The notes beneath the pieces were generated by a model. It was not told the origin of the DNA and made no database searches. It worked only from the letters and a program-made list of their open reading frames with translations. Shown one piece after another: positions 1 to 5,161 of a stretch of DNA of 5,161 bases. This DNA is from DASUGM01 sp036274055. GTDB lineage: Bacteria; Acidobacteriota; Vicinamibacteria; Vicinamibacterales; SCN-69-37. A program made the translations under genes and the position numbers. The stretch's first letter is position 1. Each line of letters starts with the position of its first letter. The DNA is taken from positions 1 to 5,161 of the forward strand of contig DASUGM010000104.1 of NCBI GenBank assembly GCA_036274055.1, read 5' to 3'.

Positions 1-47
1 CCCCCCCCCCCGGCCGGTCGGGCCCAATGCCGAGCCGCCAAGCCGTG

Positions 48-56
48 TGCTATCGT
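48..56 (+). promoter_or_regulatory. Candidate extended -10 promoter element of the BNR-repeat gene
   Basis: TGC TATCGT at 48-56 matches the extended -10 pattern TGnTAnnnT. It would place the transcript start near 62-64, giving a leader of only about 12-18 bases before the gene. No convincing -35 box lies 16-18 bases upstream; the best hexamer, TGCCGA at 28-33, is poor. This is a motif match only, in a short region cut by the window edge. Confidence 0.3.
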
Positions 57-74
57 CGGCCGTAATTCACGAGC

Positions 75-2930
75 ATGCCAATGATCCCAACGTTCCGCCG
101 CTCCGTGTACGCATTTTCTGCACTGTCGCTGCTCGCGCTCACCGCGCTTGCCGCCGATCCCTGGGCGCAGTCGGCGCCGCCCGGTGCCAGCGGGCCCGCG
201 TTGTTCAAGGATCTCCGCTGGCGCAATCTCGGTCCGGCGAACATGGCGGGCCGGGTCAGCGACATCGAGGCCGTGGAAGCCAACCCGGCGATCGTCTATG
301 TCGGCGCGGCGTCCGGCGGCGTCTGGAAATCGGTCAACGCCGGGACGACGTGGGATCCGATCTTCACGAGCTACGGCACCTCGAGCATCGGCGACATCGC
401 CATCTATCAAAAGGATCCGAACGTCATCTGGGTCGGCAGCGGGGAAGACTGCGTCCGCAACAGCGTCGAGTGGGGCGACGGCGTCTACAAATCCACCGAT
501 GCCGGCAAGACGTTCGTCAACGTCGGCCTCAAGGAGACGCATCACATCGGGCGCGTGATCACGCATCCGACCAACCCGGATATCGTCTACGTCGCCGCGC
601 AGGGACATCTCTGGGGCTACAACGCCGAGCGCGGGCTTTACAAGACGATCGACGGCGGCAAGTCGTGGCGCAAGCTCACCAACGGGCTGCCGAACGACGA
701 CAAGACCGGCGCCAGCGATATCCAGATGGACCCGTCGAATCCACAGATCCTGTATGCCGGATTGTGGGAGCGCATCCGGCGGCCGTTCGTATTCGAGAGC
801 GGCGGACCCAACGGCGGCGTCTACAAGTCCACGAATGGCGGTGACTCGTGGACGAAGCTGACGACCGGCCTGCCGACCGGGCGCATCGGCAAGGTGACGC
901 TGACGATTCACCGCAAGAACCCGAAGATCCTGTCGGCCATTGTCGAGGCGGCGGCGTCGACCGATCTGAAAGTGCCGGGTTCGGGCATCTATCGCTCCGA
1001 GGACGCGGGCGCGACCTGGACGTACGTCAACACCAGCAACGATCGGCCGATGTACTACAGCCACATCTATCTCGATCCGAACGACGCCAATCGTCTCTAT
1101 GCGTTGACGGTGCCGGCGCGCGTCTCGGAGGACGGCGGGCGCACGTTCACGCGCACCCTCAACGGCATCGAGGGCGACTTCCACACGATGTGGATCGATC
1201 CGAACAACAGCGATCGCTTCTACATCGGCAACGACAAGGGCGCGTCGGTGACCTACGATCGCGGCAATCGCTTCATCATGTTCGACAACATGGACATCGG
1301 CCAGTTCTACGCGGTGACCGCCGACAATCGCGATCCGTACTTCCTCTACGGCGGCTTGCAGGACAGCGGCAACTGGGGCGGGCCGAGCAACAGCCGCGAC
1401 TACAACGGCATCCTCGGCGACCACTGGTTCAAGTTCCACTCCGGCGACGGCTTCCACACCACCGTCGATCCCGACGACTGGCGGATCGTCTACACCGAAA
1501 CGCAGAACGGCGGCCTCCGCCGTCTCGACGCCGAGTTCCGGCAGACCGGCAGCAGCGTGTCGCCGCGCCAGCCCACGATCCTGAACTTCGCCGAGGTCAG
1601 CCAGCGCGAGGGCAAGGCACCGACCATCCGTTACAACTGGAGCGCGCCGCTGATTCTCTCGCCGCACGACTCGAAGACGCTCTACATCGGCGGCAATTAC
1701 TTGTTGAAGAGCACCGACCGCGGCGAAAGCTGGACGATCATCAGCCCGGATCTATCGACCAAAGATCCTGACTTCACGACGCCGGCGCCGCCTGGCTTCA
1801 TGGGCGAGCGCGGCGGTGCCGAGAACCACGCGACGCTGATCAGCGTCGTCGAGTCGCCGGTGCGGCCCGGCACGATCTGGGGCGGCACCGACGACGGCAA
1901 CATCCAGGTGACGCGCGACGGCGGCGAGACCTGGACGAACGTCCGCCCGAACATCCCGGCGACTGAAGTGCCGCAGCGCACCTGGGTCAGCCGCGTCGAG
2001 CCGTCGCATTTCGACGCCGGCACGGCGTACGTTTCGTTCGACGGCCATCGCAGCGACAACTTCAAGCCGTACGTCTACAAGACGACGGACTTCGGCAGGA
2101 CGTGGACCAGGATCACGGCGAATCTGCCGGCCAACGAACCGGTGTACGTGGTCAAGGAAGATTTGAAGAACCCGATGCTGTTGTTCGTCGGCACCGAGCG
2201 CGGCGTCTACGCGACGATTGACGGCGGCGCGCGCTGGGATCCGCTGACCACTGACTTTCCTGTCGTCGCCGTGCACGACCTGGTCATCCACCCGCGCGAC
2301 GGCGACCTGATCGCGGCGACGCACGGCCGCAGTCTGTGGATTCTCGATGACATCACCCCGCTGCAGCAGTTGACACCGGCGGTGCTGACCTCGGATGCGT
2401 ACGCGTTCGGCAACCGCATCGCGACGCTGTGGAAGGCGATCAGCCGCGGCGCGACCCGCGGCCATCTGCTGTTCCAGGGCCGGAATCCGTTGACCATCGC
2501 GCAGCGGCCGCCGCTCAACTCGCCGACCGAACTGCAGAACTCGGCAACGGTGTCGTTCTATGTCGGCAAACCGGCTGGCGGGCCCGCGAAGATCGAGATC
2601 GCCTCGAGCGACGGCGCGCGGACCTTCACCGCCGACGTGCCGGTGACGCCGGGCATCAACCGCTACTTCTGGAATCTTCGCTTCACGCCGGCCGCCGGCG
2701 CCGCCGGCGCCCCGGGTGCGGGCGGCGGCGGACGCGGCGGCGGACGCGGTGGCCGTGGCGGCGGCGCGCGTGGCGGCGCCGCGGGCGGCGCGCCGGACGC
2801 GGATGCGCCGCCCACGCCTGGTGGCGGCGCCGGACAACAGGCGGGGCCGGGTACCTATCGCGTCAAAATCACCGTCGGTGACAAGACCGTGAACAGCGTC
2901 GTCGTCGTCCGGGACGATCCCGGCCGATAG
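75..2930 (+). CDS. Secreted BNR/Asp-box beta-propeller protein (sortilin/VPS10-like 'glycosyl hydrolase' family)
   Basis: This 951-residue exported protein begins with a Sec-type signal peptide: basic FRRS, a hydrophobic stretch at about 11-25, and likely cleavage after ALA at 24-26. Ten Asp-boxes (S/T-x-D/N-x-G-x-x-W/F) start near residues 86, 140, 191, 252, 308, 351, 546, 613, 670 and 714, with a worn copy near 393. They mark bladed beta-propellers, probably two in tandem. HGRSLWILDDITPL (750-763) is a hallmark ending of this family's propeller part. A C-terminal beta-sandwich-like region follows, interrupted by a Gly/Arg/Ala/Pro-rich tract at about 873-925. Relatives are often labelled glycosyl hydrolases, but I can assign no catalytic acid pair, so binding or another hydrolase role is equally possible. 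An in-frame TAA at 63-65 limits the start to ATG 75 or ATG 81. ATG 81 is better spaced from GAG at 71-73 and may be the true start. The protein ends at DDPGR, where I recall many relatives continuing with a helical tail. Confidence 0.9.
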   Translation: MPMIPTFRRSVYAFSALSLLALTALAADPWAQSAPPGASGPALFKDLRWRNLGPANMAGRVSDIEAVEANPAIVYVGAASGGVWKSVNAGTTWDPIFTSYGTSSIGDIAIYQKDPNVIWVGSGEDCVRNSVEWGDGVYKSTDAGKTFVNVGLKETHHIGRVITHPTNPDIVYVAAQGHLWGYNAERGLYKTIDGGKSWRKLTNGLPNDDKTGASDIQMDPSNPQILYAGLWERIRRPFVFESGGPNGGVYKSTNGGDSWTKLTTGLPTGRIGKVTLTIHRKNPKILSAIVEAAASTDLKVPGSGIYRSEDAGATWTYVNTSNDRPMYYSHIYLDPNDANRLYALTVPARVSEDGGRTFTRTLNGIEGDFHTMWIDPNNSDRFYIGNDKGASVTYDRGNRFIMFDNMDIGQFYAVTADNRDPYFLYGGLQDSGNWGGPSNSRDYNGILGDHWFKFHSGDGFHTTVDPDDWRIVYTETQNGGLRRLDAEFRQTGSSVSPRQPTILNFAEVSQREGKAPTIRYNWSAPLILSPHDSKTLYIGGNYLLKSTDRGESWTIISPDLSTKDPDFTTPAPPGFMGERGGAENHATLISVVESPVRPGTIWGGTDDGNIQVTRDGGETWTNVRPNIPATEVPQRTWVSRVEPSHFDAGTAYVSFDGHRSDNFKPYVYKTTDFGRTWTRITANLPANEPVYVVKEDLKNPMLLFVGTERGVYATIDGGARWDPLTTDFPVVAVHDLVIHPRDGDLIAATHGRSLWILDDITPLQQLTPAVLTSDAYAFGNRIATLWKAISRGATRGHLLFQGRNPLTIAQRPPLNSPTELQNSATVSFYVGKPAGGPAKIEIASSDGARTFTADVPVTPGINRYFWNLRFTPAAGAAGAPGAGGGGRGGGRGGRGGGARGGAAGGAPDADAPPTPGGGAGQQAGPGTYRVKITVGDKTVNSVVVVRDDPGR
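2693..2849 (+). repeat. Low-complexity Gly/Arg/Ala-rich coding tract with a 12-bp tandem duplication
   Basis: This GC-saturated stretch encodes residues of about 873-925 of the propeller protein and is dominated by Gly, Ala, Arg and Pro. GGCGGCGGACGC occurs twice back to back at 2724-2735 and 2736-2747, encoding GGGR GGGR in frame, and related GGR units follow. It separates the beta-strands ending in NLRF (867-870) from GTYRVKI (926-932), so it looks like an expanded surface loop inside the C-terminal domain. Replication slippage is a plausible origin. Gly-rich loops at this place are familiar to me from acidobacterial relatives, but I cannot verify that here. Confidence 0.8.
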
Positions 2931-2932
2931 AC

Positions 2933-3014
2933 ATTTGCGATTGGTAATTTGCGATTTGCGATTGCATTGGTGACTGGGCAATTGCTCATTGCGATTGGCG
3001 ATTGGGTATTTGCG
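2933..3014. repeat. Degenerate AT-rich 7-bp tandem repeat (consensus ATTTGCG) between convergent genes
   Basis: The stretch parses almost wholly into heptamers. ATTTGCG occurs at 2933, 2947, 2954 and 3008. Variants include ATTGGTA (2940), ATTGCAT (2961), ATTGCTC (2981), ATTGGCG (2994) and ATTGGGT (3001). Two units have lost one base (2975-2980 and 2988-2993), and 2968-2974 is strongly diverged. The array begins two bases after the stop codon of the propeller gene and lies between it and the convergent phzF-like gene. Its AT content contrasts sharply with the GC-rich genes on both sides. It has no open frame of its own and no obvious terminator hairpin with a T run. Role unknown. Confidence 0.8.
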
Positions 3015-3043
3015 CTGAGTTGAGCGCTCGCGCGTGAGCCAAG

Positions 3044-3955
3044 CTAAGTCAGTGTGAAAAAGCCGCGGCCGACGCGGACCGCGGTGCCGCCCAGGCGCAC
3101 CGCCGCGATCGCGCCGGCGCGCGTATCGATATCTACCCAGAGTTCACTCGGCCGGCCCATCTCGGCGCCTTGCTCGATCTTCCACGTGGTGGTGCCTGAT
3201 ATCCCGGGGCCGAGGCTCGCCAGATAGCCGGCGACTGCACAGGCGGCGGCGCCGGTGGCGGGATCTTCGACGATGCCCATCGCCGGTGCGAACATGCGCG
3301 CATGAAGAAGCGGCGAGGCGGCCGCCTCGTCGCGATGACAGAGATAGATGTGCGGCGCCCACGTCTCCGCGGCGACGCGCTTCCAGACGCTGGTGTCGAT
3401 CCGGGCGCGTTGCAGGGCTTCGCGGCTGGTGAGCGGCACCACCAGAAATGCGAGACCGGCCGACCACGCCGCGGGCGTGTCGGTCCCGGTGCCGAGATCC
3501 GCCGGTGTGAGATTGAGCATCGGCGCGAGATCGGCACGCGACACTTCGGCATCGCGGCGTTCCGGCAGCCGCGCCGGCGACATTTGCACGAAGATCGGCG
3601 TCGCTCCGCGCGGCGCGATCGTGACTGGCACGGGTCCGACGCCTTCTTCGAACACGCACGCGCCAGCGCCATTCGTGCGCGCGATCAGACCGAGATCGGC
3701 GAGCAAATATCCCGTCCCGATGGTCGGATGTCCGGCAAATGGGAGCTCCATCCCGGGAGTGAAGATGCGCAACCGGTGGCTGGCGCGTGGATCGCGAGGT
3801 GGCAGGATGAACACCGTCTCCGACAGGTTCAGCTCGCGCGCGATCGCCGCCATCTGGGTGCCGTCGATGGCGGCGCCGTCGGTGAACACCGCGAGTTGAT
3901 TGCCGCCGAATGCGCGGCTGGTGAAGACGTCCAGCAGATAATACTGATGTTCCAT
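3044..3955 (-). CDS. PhzF-family isomerase/epimerase-like protein
   Basis: These 303 residues match the usual length of the PhzF/YddE family (two similar halves of the diaminopimelate-epimerase fold). Visible signatures are the N-terminal LLDVFTSRAFGGNQLAVF (7-24), NLSETVF (43-49) whose E46 corresponds to the catalytic Glu45 of PhzF, FAGHPTIGTG (73-82) with H76, and EDPATGAAACAVAGYL (230-245) with D231. QGAEMGRPS (262-270) and GRGFF near the end complete the pattern. The usual signature is DPxTGSA; here Ala236 replaces the serine. Characterised PhzF isomerises a dihydro-hydroxyanthranilate in phenazine synthesis, but most family members, E. coli YddE included, have no known substrate. No phenazine genes are nearby, so I give no gene symbol. 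There is no signal peptide, so it is probably cytosolic. The ATG lies one base after the TGA of the channel-like gene, with GGAAG four bases upstream, so coupled translation is likely. The stop is TAG. Confidence 0.93.
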   Translation of the reverse strand: MEHQYYLLDVFTSRAFGGNQLAVFTDGAAIDGTQMAAIARELNLSETVFILPPRDPRASHRLRIFTPGMELPFAGHPTIGTGYLLADLGLIARTNGAGACVFEEGVGPVPVTIAPRGATPIFVQMSPARLPERRDAEVSRADLAPMLNLTPADLGTGTDTPAAWSAGLAFLVVPLTSREALQRARIDTSVWKRVAAETWAPHIYLCHRDEAAASPLLHARMFAPAMGIVEDPATGAAACAVAGYLASLGPGISGTTTWKIEQGAEMGRPSELWVDIDTRAGAIAAVRLGGTAVRVGRGFFTLT

Positions 3956-3956
3956 C

Positions 3957-4328
3957 TCACTTCCGCGGCGGCTGGTCGCGCTTGCGCTGCTGTTCGTCGA
4001 GGTCGAGGTGCAGACTATGAATCAGGTGCTTCGCCGCGGGACTCAGCAGCACCGCGACCATCGTCAGGAAGAACACGCCGCTCAACAGCGAGTAGACAAT
4101 CGCGAACAGCTTGCCCGCCGGCGTCGTTATCGGATTGACCGGACCCATGCCGGTCAGAATCATGGCGGCGTTCAGGGCGGCGTCGAGCCACGGCAGATCC
4201 TCGAACAGGTGGTAGCCGACGGCGCCGATGCCGAGCGCGAGGCCGATCAGGCTGAAGACGATGGCGCCGTTCCGCAGTGAACGGCGCACCAGCGTCCGGC
4301 GCATTGCGGCGCGCGTGGGATGCTGCAC
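3957..4328 (-). CDS. Small two-TM, K+-channel-pore-like membrane protein with atypical filter
   Basis: This 123-residue protein has a basic N-terminus (RRTLVRRSLR, 10-19), a first membrane helix at about 21-40, a short amphipathic re-entrant-like segment WLDAALNAAMIL (47-58), the sequence TGMGPV (59-64), a second membrane helix at about 72-96, and a polar C-terminal tail rich in His, Asp, Gln and Lys (99-123). The order TM1, pore helix, filter, TM2 is that of a single K+-channel pore module. The LFAIVYSLLSGVFFLTMVAVLL stretch after the filter resembles the inner helix of such channels. The canonical TVGYG filter is absent, however, and TGMGP sits in its place. I recall small 'ion channel' family proteins carrying GMGP, so this is probably a distinct subfamily, with ion conduction unproven. 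The start is GTG at 4328; an ATG at residue 9 has no ribosome-binding site. AAGGTGGA lies 12 bases upstream of the GTG. The gene is first in an operon with the phzF-like gene. Confidence 0.8.
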   Translation of the reverse strand: MQHPTRAAMRRTLVRRSLRNGAIVFSLIGLALGIGAVGYHLFEDLPWLDAALNAAMILTGMGPVNPITTPAGKLFAIVYSLLSGVFFLTMVAVLLSPAAKHLIHSLHLDLDEQQRKRDQPPRK

Positions 4329-4334
4329 GCGCGG

Positions 4335-4340
4335 AGTATA
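4335..4340 (-). promoter_or_regulatory. Candidate -10 box of the channel-like/phzF operon, leaderless arrangement
   Basis: On the minus strand TATACT (4340 to 4335) matches five of six bases of TATAAT. Exactly six bases separate it from the GTG start at 4328, so a transcript would begin at or next to the start codon. No good -35 hexamer is seen at 16-19 bases. The competing reading is ordinary initiation using AAGGTGGA (4348 to 4341), in which case this box would not be the promoter. Confidence 0.4.
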
Positions 4341-4353
4341 TCCACCTTCGCTC

Positions 4354-4524
4354 CGGCGCAGATGAGACTTGTCGACAAGAGCCGATCACCATGAAGCCAT
4401 GAAGAAGATCGAAACCTCGTCTTTGGGAAGCCCTTACGAGATGTGCATCTCGTCAAGGCTTTCCAAAGAGGCCTTCATGGCTTCATGGTGTTCCGCTCTG
4501 AAGCACAAGCTTTTCATCTCGCCG
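4354..4524. repeat. Long imperfect palindrome (about 170 bp) in the divergent intergenic region
   Basis: The core is a perfect 18-bp inverted repeat: CACCATGAAGCCATGAAG at 4387-4404 against CTTCATGGCTTCATGGTG at 4473-4490. Inside it, 4421-4443 pairs with 4446-4468 at 20 of 23 positions around a TG centre (4444-4445). The left arm carries 12 extra bases between 4405 and 4420. Outside the core, AGAGCCGAT (4378-4386) matches the reverse complement of 4491-4499 at 7 of 9 positions. Weaker matches continue through CTTGT (4368-4372) against 4506-4510, AGATGA (4360-4365) against TCATCT (4514-4519), and CGGCG (4354-4358) against CGCCG (4520-4524). Each 18-bp arm is itself a double 8-mer (CCATGAAG twice). 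No transposase, target-site duplication or T-run was found. It may be a MITE/REP-like element, a structured RNA, or a cruciform-forming regulatory site. The arms read as HHEAMK on both strands, so ORFs here are repeat artefacts. Confidence 0.85.
4368..4379. promoter_or_regulatory. Perfect 12-bp palindrome, candidate operator
   Basis: CTTGTCGACAAG is a perfect 12-bp dyad. Its centre is about 45 bases upstream of the GTG start of the channel-like gene, a typical position for a dimeric regulator if transcription begins at that start codon. It sits in the left flank of the large palindrome, and its left half also pairs weakly with the right flank, so it could simply be part of that element. No regulator gene is present in the window to pair with it. 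Confidence 0.3.
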
Positions 4525-4528
4525 ATCC

Positions 4529-4546
4529 CGAGCGACAGGTCGCCCG
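4529..4546. other. Small hairpin sequence
   Basis: GCGAC at 4532-4536 and GTCGC at 4539-4543 form a five-base dyad around AG, extended by CG/CG after one mismatch. It lies just outside the large palindrome. No T run follows on either strand, so it does not look like an intrinsic terminator. Between it and the next gene (4547-4653) I see only the candidate promoter given separately. Confidence 0.3.
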
Positions 4547-4617
4547 TCGATTTCGTCTGCCAGGCACGCGAGACCTGAGGTACGACCGGCGCCGCTGCCG
4601 CTCGAAGATCCCGGCGG

Positions 4618-4647
4618 ATGACGTTGATGGGCCTCCTCAAGTAGGCT
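4618..4647 (+). promoter_or_regulatory. Candidate promoter of the final secreted-protein gene
   Basis: ATGACG at 4618-4623 (four of six bases of TTGACA) and TAGGCT at 4642-4647 (the three most conserved -10 positions, T1, A2 and T6) are 18 bases apart. The -10 box ends six bases before the ATG at 4654, so the transcript could be leaderless or nearly so. Alternatively, AGTAGG at 4640-4645, eight bases before the ATG, may be a weak ribosome-binding site. The two readings use the same bases and exclude each other. Confidence 0.35.
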
Positions 4648-4653
4648 GGGACC

Positions 4654-5161
4654 ATGGCTCCATCGTCTCGTGCGTGGTTGTTTGTCACGGTCGCAATCGT
4701 TGCCGCGTTCTTGCCCGCGATCCCGGCGGCACAAGACCCGGCAGCGCCGATCGATCTCCGTAAAGCCGTACAGAAGGCGCTGGACAAGCGCTGGAAGTCG
4801 TGGACAGTGGCGCCGCTGACGTGCAGCCATGACGGCCAGCCCAGCGGCGCCGCGCCAATTCTCGATGGCGACTACAACAGCGACGGCGCGCCGGACGCTG
4901 CGTTCGTGCTGACGACCGACAAAGGTGCACGCCTGGTCGTCGCCATCAACCGGATCGAGGACGTCGACGTCTACGAAGTCGACGCGCTGCCGGCGGACGT
5001 CGCCGTGTCCGTGAATCTGCGCAGGCGCGGAACGAAGTACTTCCGCAAGGACATGGCCGTCGATCAATATTTTGGCGCGGACGCACTGACAGTTTCGCCG
5101 TGCGCGGGCAGCGGCGACACCGTCGCTTATATCTTCACGGGTGCCGGGTTCCGGCGCGAAG
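4654..5161 (+). CDS. Secreted protein with FG-GAP-like DxDxDG loop (3'-partial, 169 residues seen)
   Basis: This frame stays open to the window edge, so no stop is visible. The ATG at 4654 is the first possible one, because an in-frame TAG lies at 4642-4644. Residues 1-26 form a signal peptide: SSRAW, a hydrophobic core at about 8-23, and cleavage near AIPAA/Q. The mature part starts with an amphipathic helix (about 33-50) and then contains DGDYNSDGAPDAAF (71-84), which resembles the calcium-binding loop of FG-GAP/VCBS repeats. A beta-strand pattern follows, for example ARLVVAI (92-98). Only two cysteines, C57 and C150, are present and could form a disulfide in the periplasm or outside the cell. 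The segment AYIFTGAGFRRE at the edge looks like the end of a small domain, so the missing part may be short. I do not recognise the family, and a role cannot be assigned. It is divergent from the channel-like operon. Confidence 0.75.
   Translation, partial: MAPSSRAWLFVTVAIVAAFLPAIPAAQDPAAPIDLRKAVQKALDKRWKSWTVAPLTCSHDGQPSGAAPILDGDYNSDGAPDAAFVLTTDKGARLVVAINRIEDVDVYEVDALPADVAVSVNLRRRGTKYFRKDMAVDQYFGADALTVSPCAGSGDTVAYIFTGAGFRRE

Noticed and set aside
47..1771. Plus-strand frames at 47-844 and 848-1771
   Set aside because: Both are Arg/His/Gln-rich shadow translations of the propeller gene, without a signal peptide or motifs. The 75-2930 frame carries all ten Asp-boxes.
1752..2981. Long minus-strand open frame of 409 codons opposite the propeller gene
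   Set aside because: It is Arg/Ala-rich with no domain pattern, as expected opposite a GC-rich gene. Its first residues (KSQITNRK) are simply the translated heptamer array.
2933..3014. CRISPR array
   Set aside because: The units are 7 bp with no spacers, so this is a simple tandem repeat.
3015..3043. Terminator hairpin between the convergent genes
   Set aside because: GAGCGCTC and a GCTC/GAGC pair are present, but the stems are four bases or self-complementary and no T run follows on either strand.
3302..4138. Plus-strand open frame opposite the phzF-like and channel-like genes
   Set aside because: Its composition is that of an antisense shadow, and it spans the junction of two well-supported minus-strand genes.
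4387..4490. Integron attC site
   Set aside because: The size and imperfect palindrome fit loosely, but the outer arms lack the GTTRRRY/RYYYAAC core pair, and no integrase or cassette array is present.
4387..4490. Intrinsic terminator
   Set aside because: The structure lies between divergent genes, is far too long, and has no T run on either side.
4369..4787. Small open frames on both strands across the intergenic region (for example 4369-4578 + and 4434-4787 -)
   Set aside because: They are translations of the palindrome, giving HHEAMK on either strand. There is no ribosome-binding site or recognisable domain.
4483..5067. Minus-strand open frame of 194 codons opposite the final gene
   Set aside because: It is shadow-like in composition. 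The plus frame from 4654 has a signal peptide and an acidic loop.

Overview
The window is GC-rich, with strong G/C preference at third codon positions. It carries a long secreted BNR/Asp-box propeller protein with an internal Gly/Arg-rich tract. This fits a soil-type Acidobacteriota (Vicinamibacteria-like) chromosome best. That assignment is an impression from gene style and repeat style, because no rRNA or marker gene is present.

Layout. (1) 1-74: a short upstream region that begins with an 11-C run and holds a possible extended -10 element. (2) 75-2930 (+): an exported protein of 951 residues with ten clear Asp-boxes, of the sortilin/VPS10-like 'glycosyl hydrolase' BNR family. (3) 2931-3043: the gap between two convergent genes, filled by an AT-rich, degenerate 7-bp tandem repeat (consensus ATTTGCG). 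(4) 4328 to 3044 (-): a two-gene operon with one base between stop and start. It encodes a 123-residue membrane protein built like one K+-channel pore module but with a non-canonical filter (TGMGPV), then a 303-residue PhzF-family isomerase/epimerase-like protein. (5) 4329-4653: a divergent intergenic region dominated by a roughly 170-bp imperfect palindrome, with candidate promoters on either side. (6) 4654 to the window end (+): a partial secreted protein with a signal peptide and a Ca-binding-like DxDxDG loop.

Gene relationships. Only the channel-like gene and the phzF-like gene are clearly linked, by probable translational coupling. The propeller gene and the last gene are separate units, each with its own signal peptide. 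I see no defence system, CRISPR array, transposase, tRNA or rRNA, and no phenazine-pathway partners for PhzF.

The parts most worth checking are the large palindrome, the channel-like protein with its altered filter and its coupling to phzF, the Ser-to-Ala change in the PhzF signature, the 7-bp repeat array, and the two divergent genes whose TAnnnT boxes end six bases before the start codon, which suggests leaderless transcripts.
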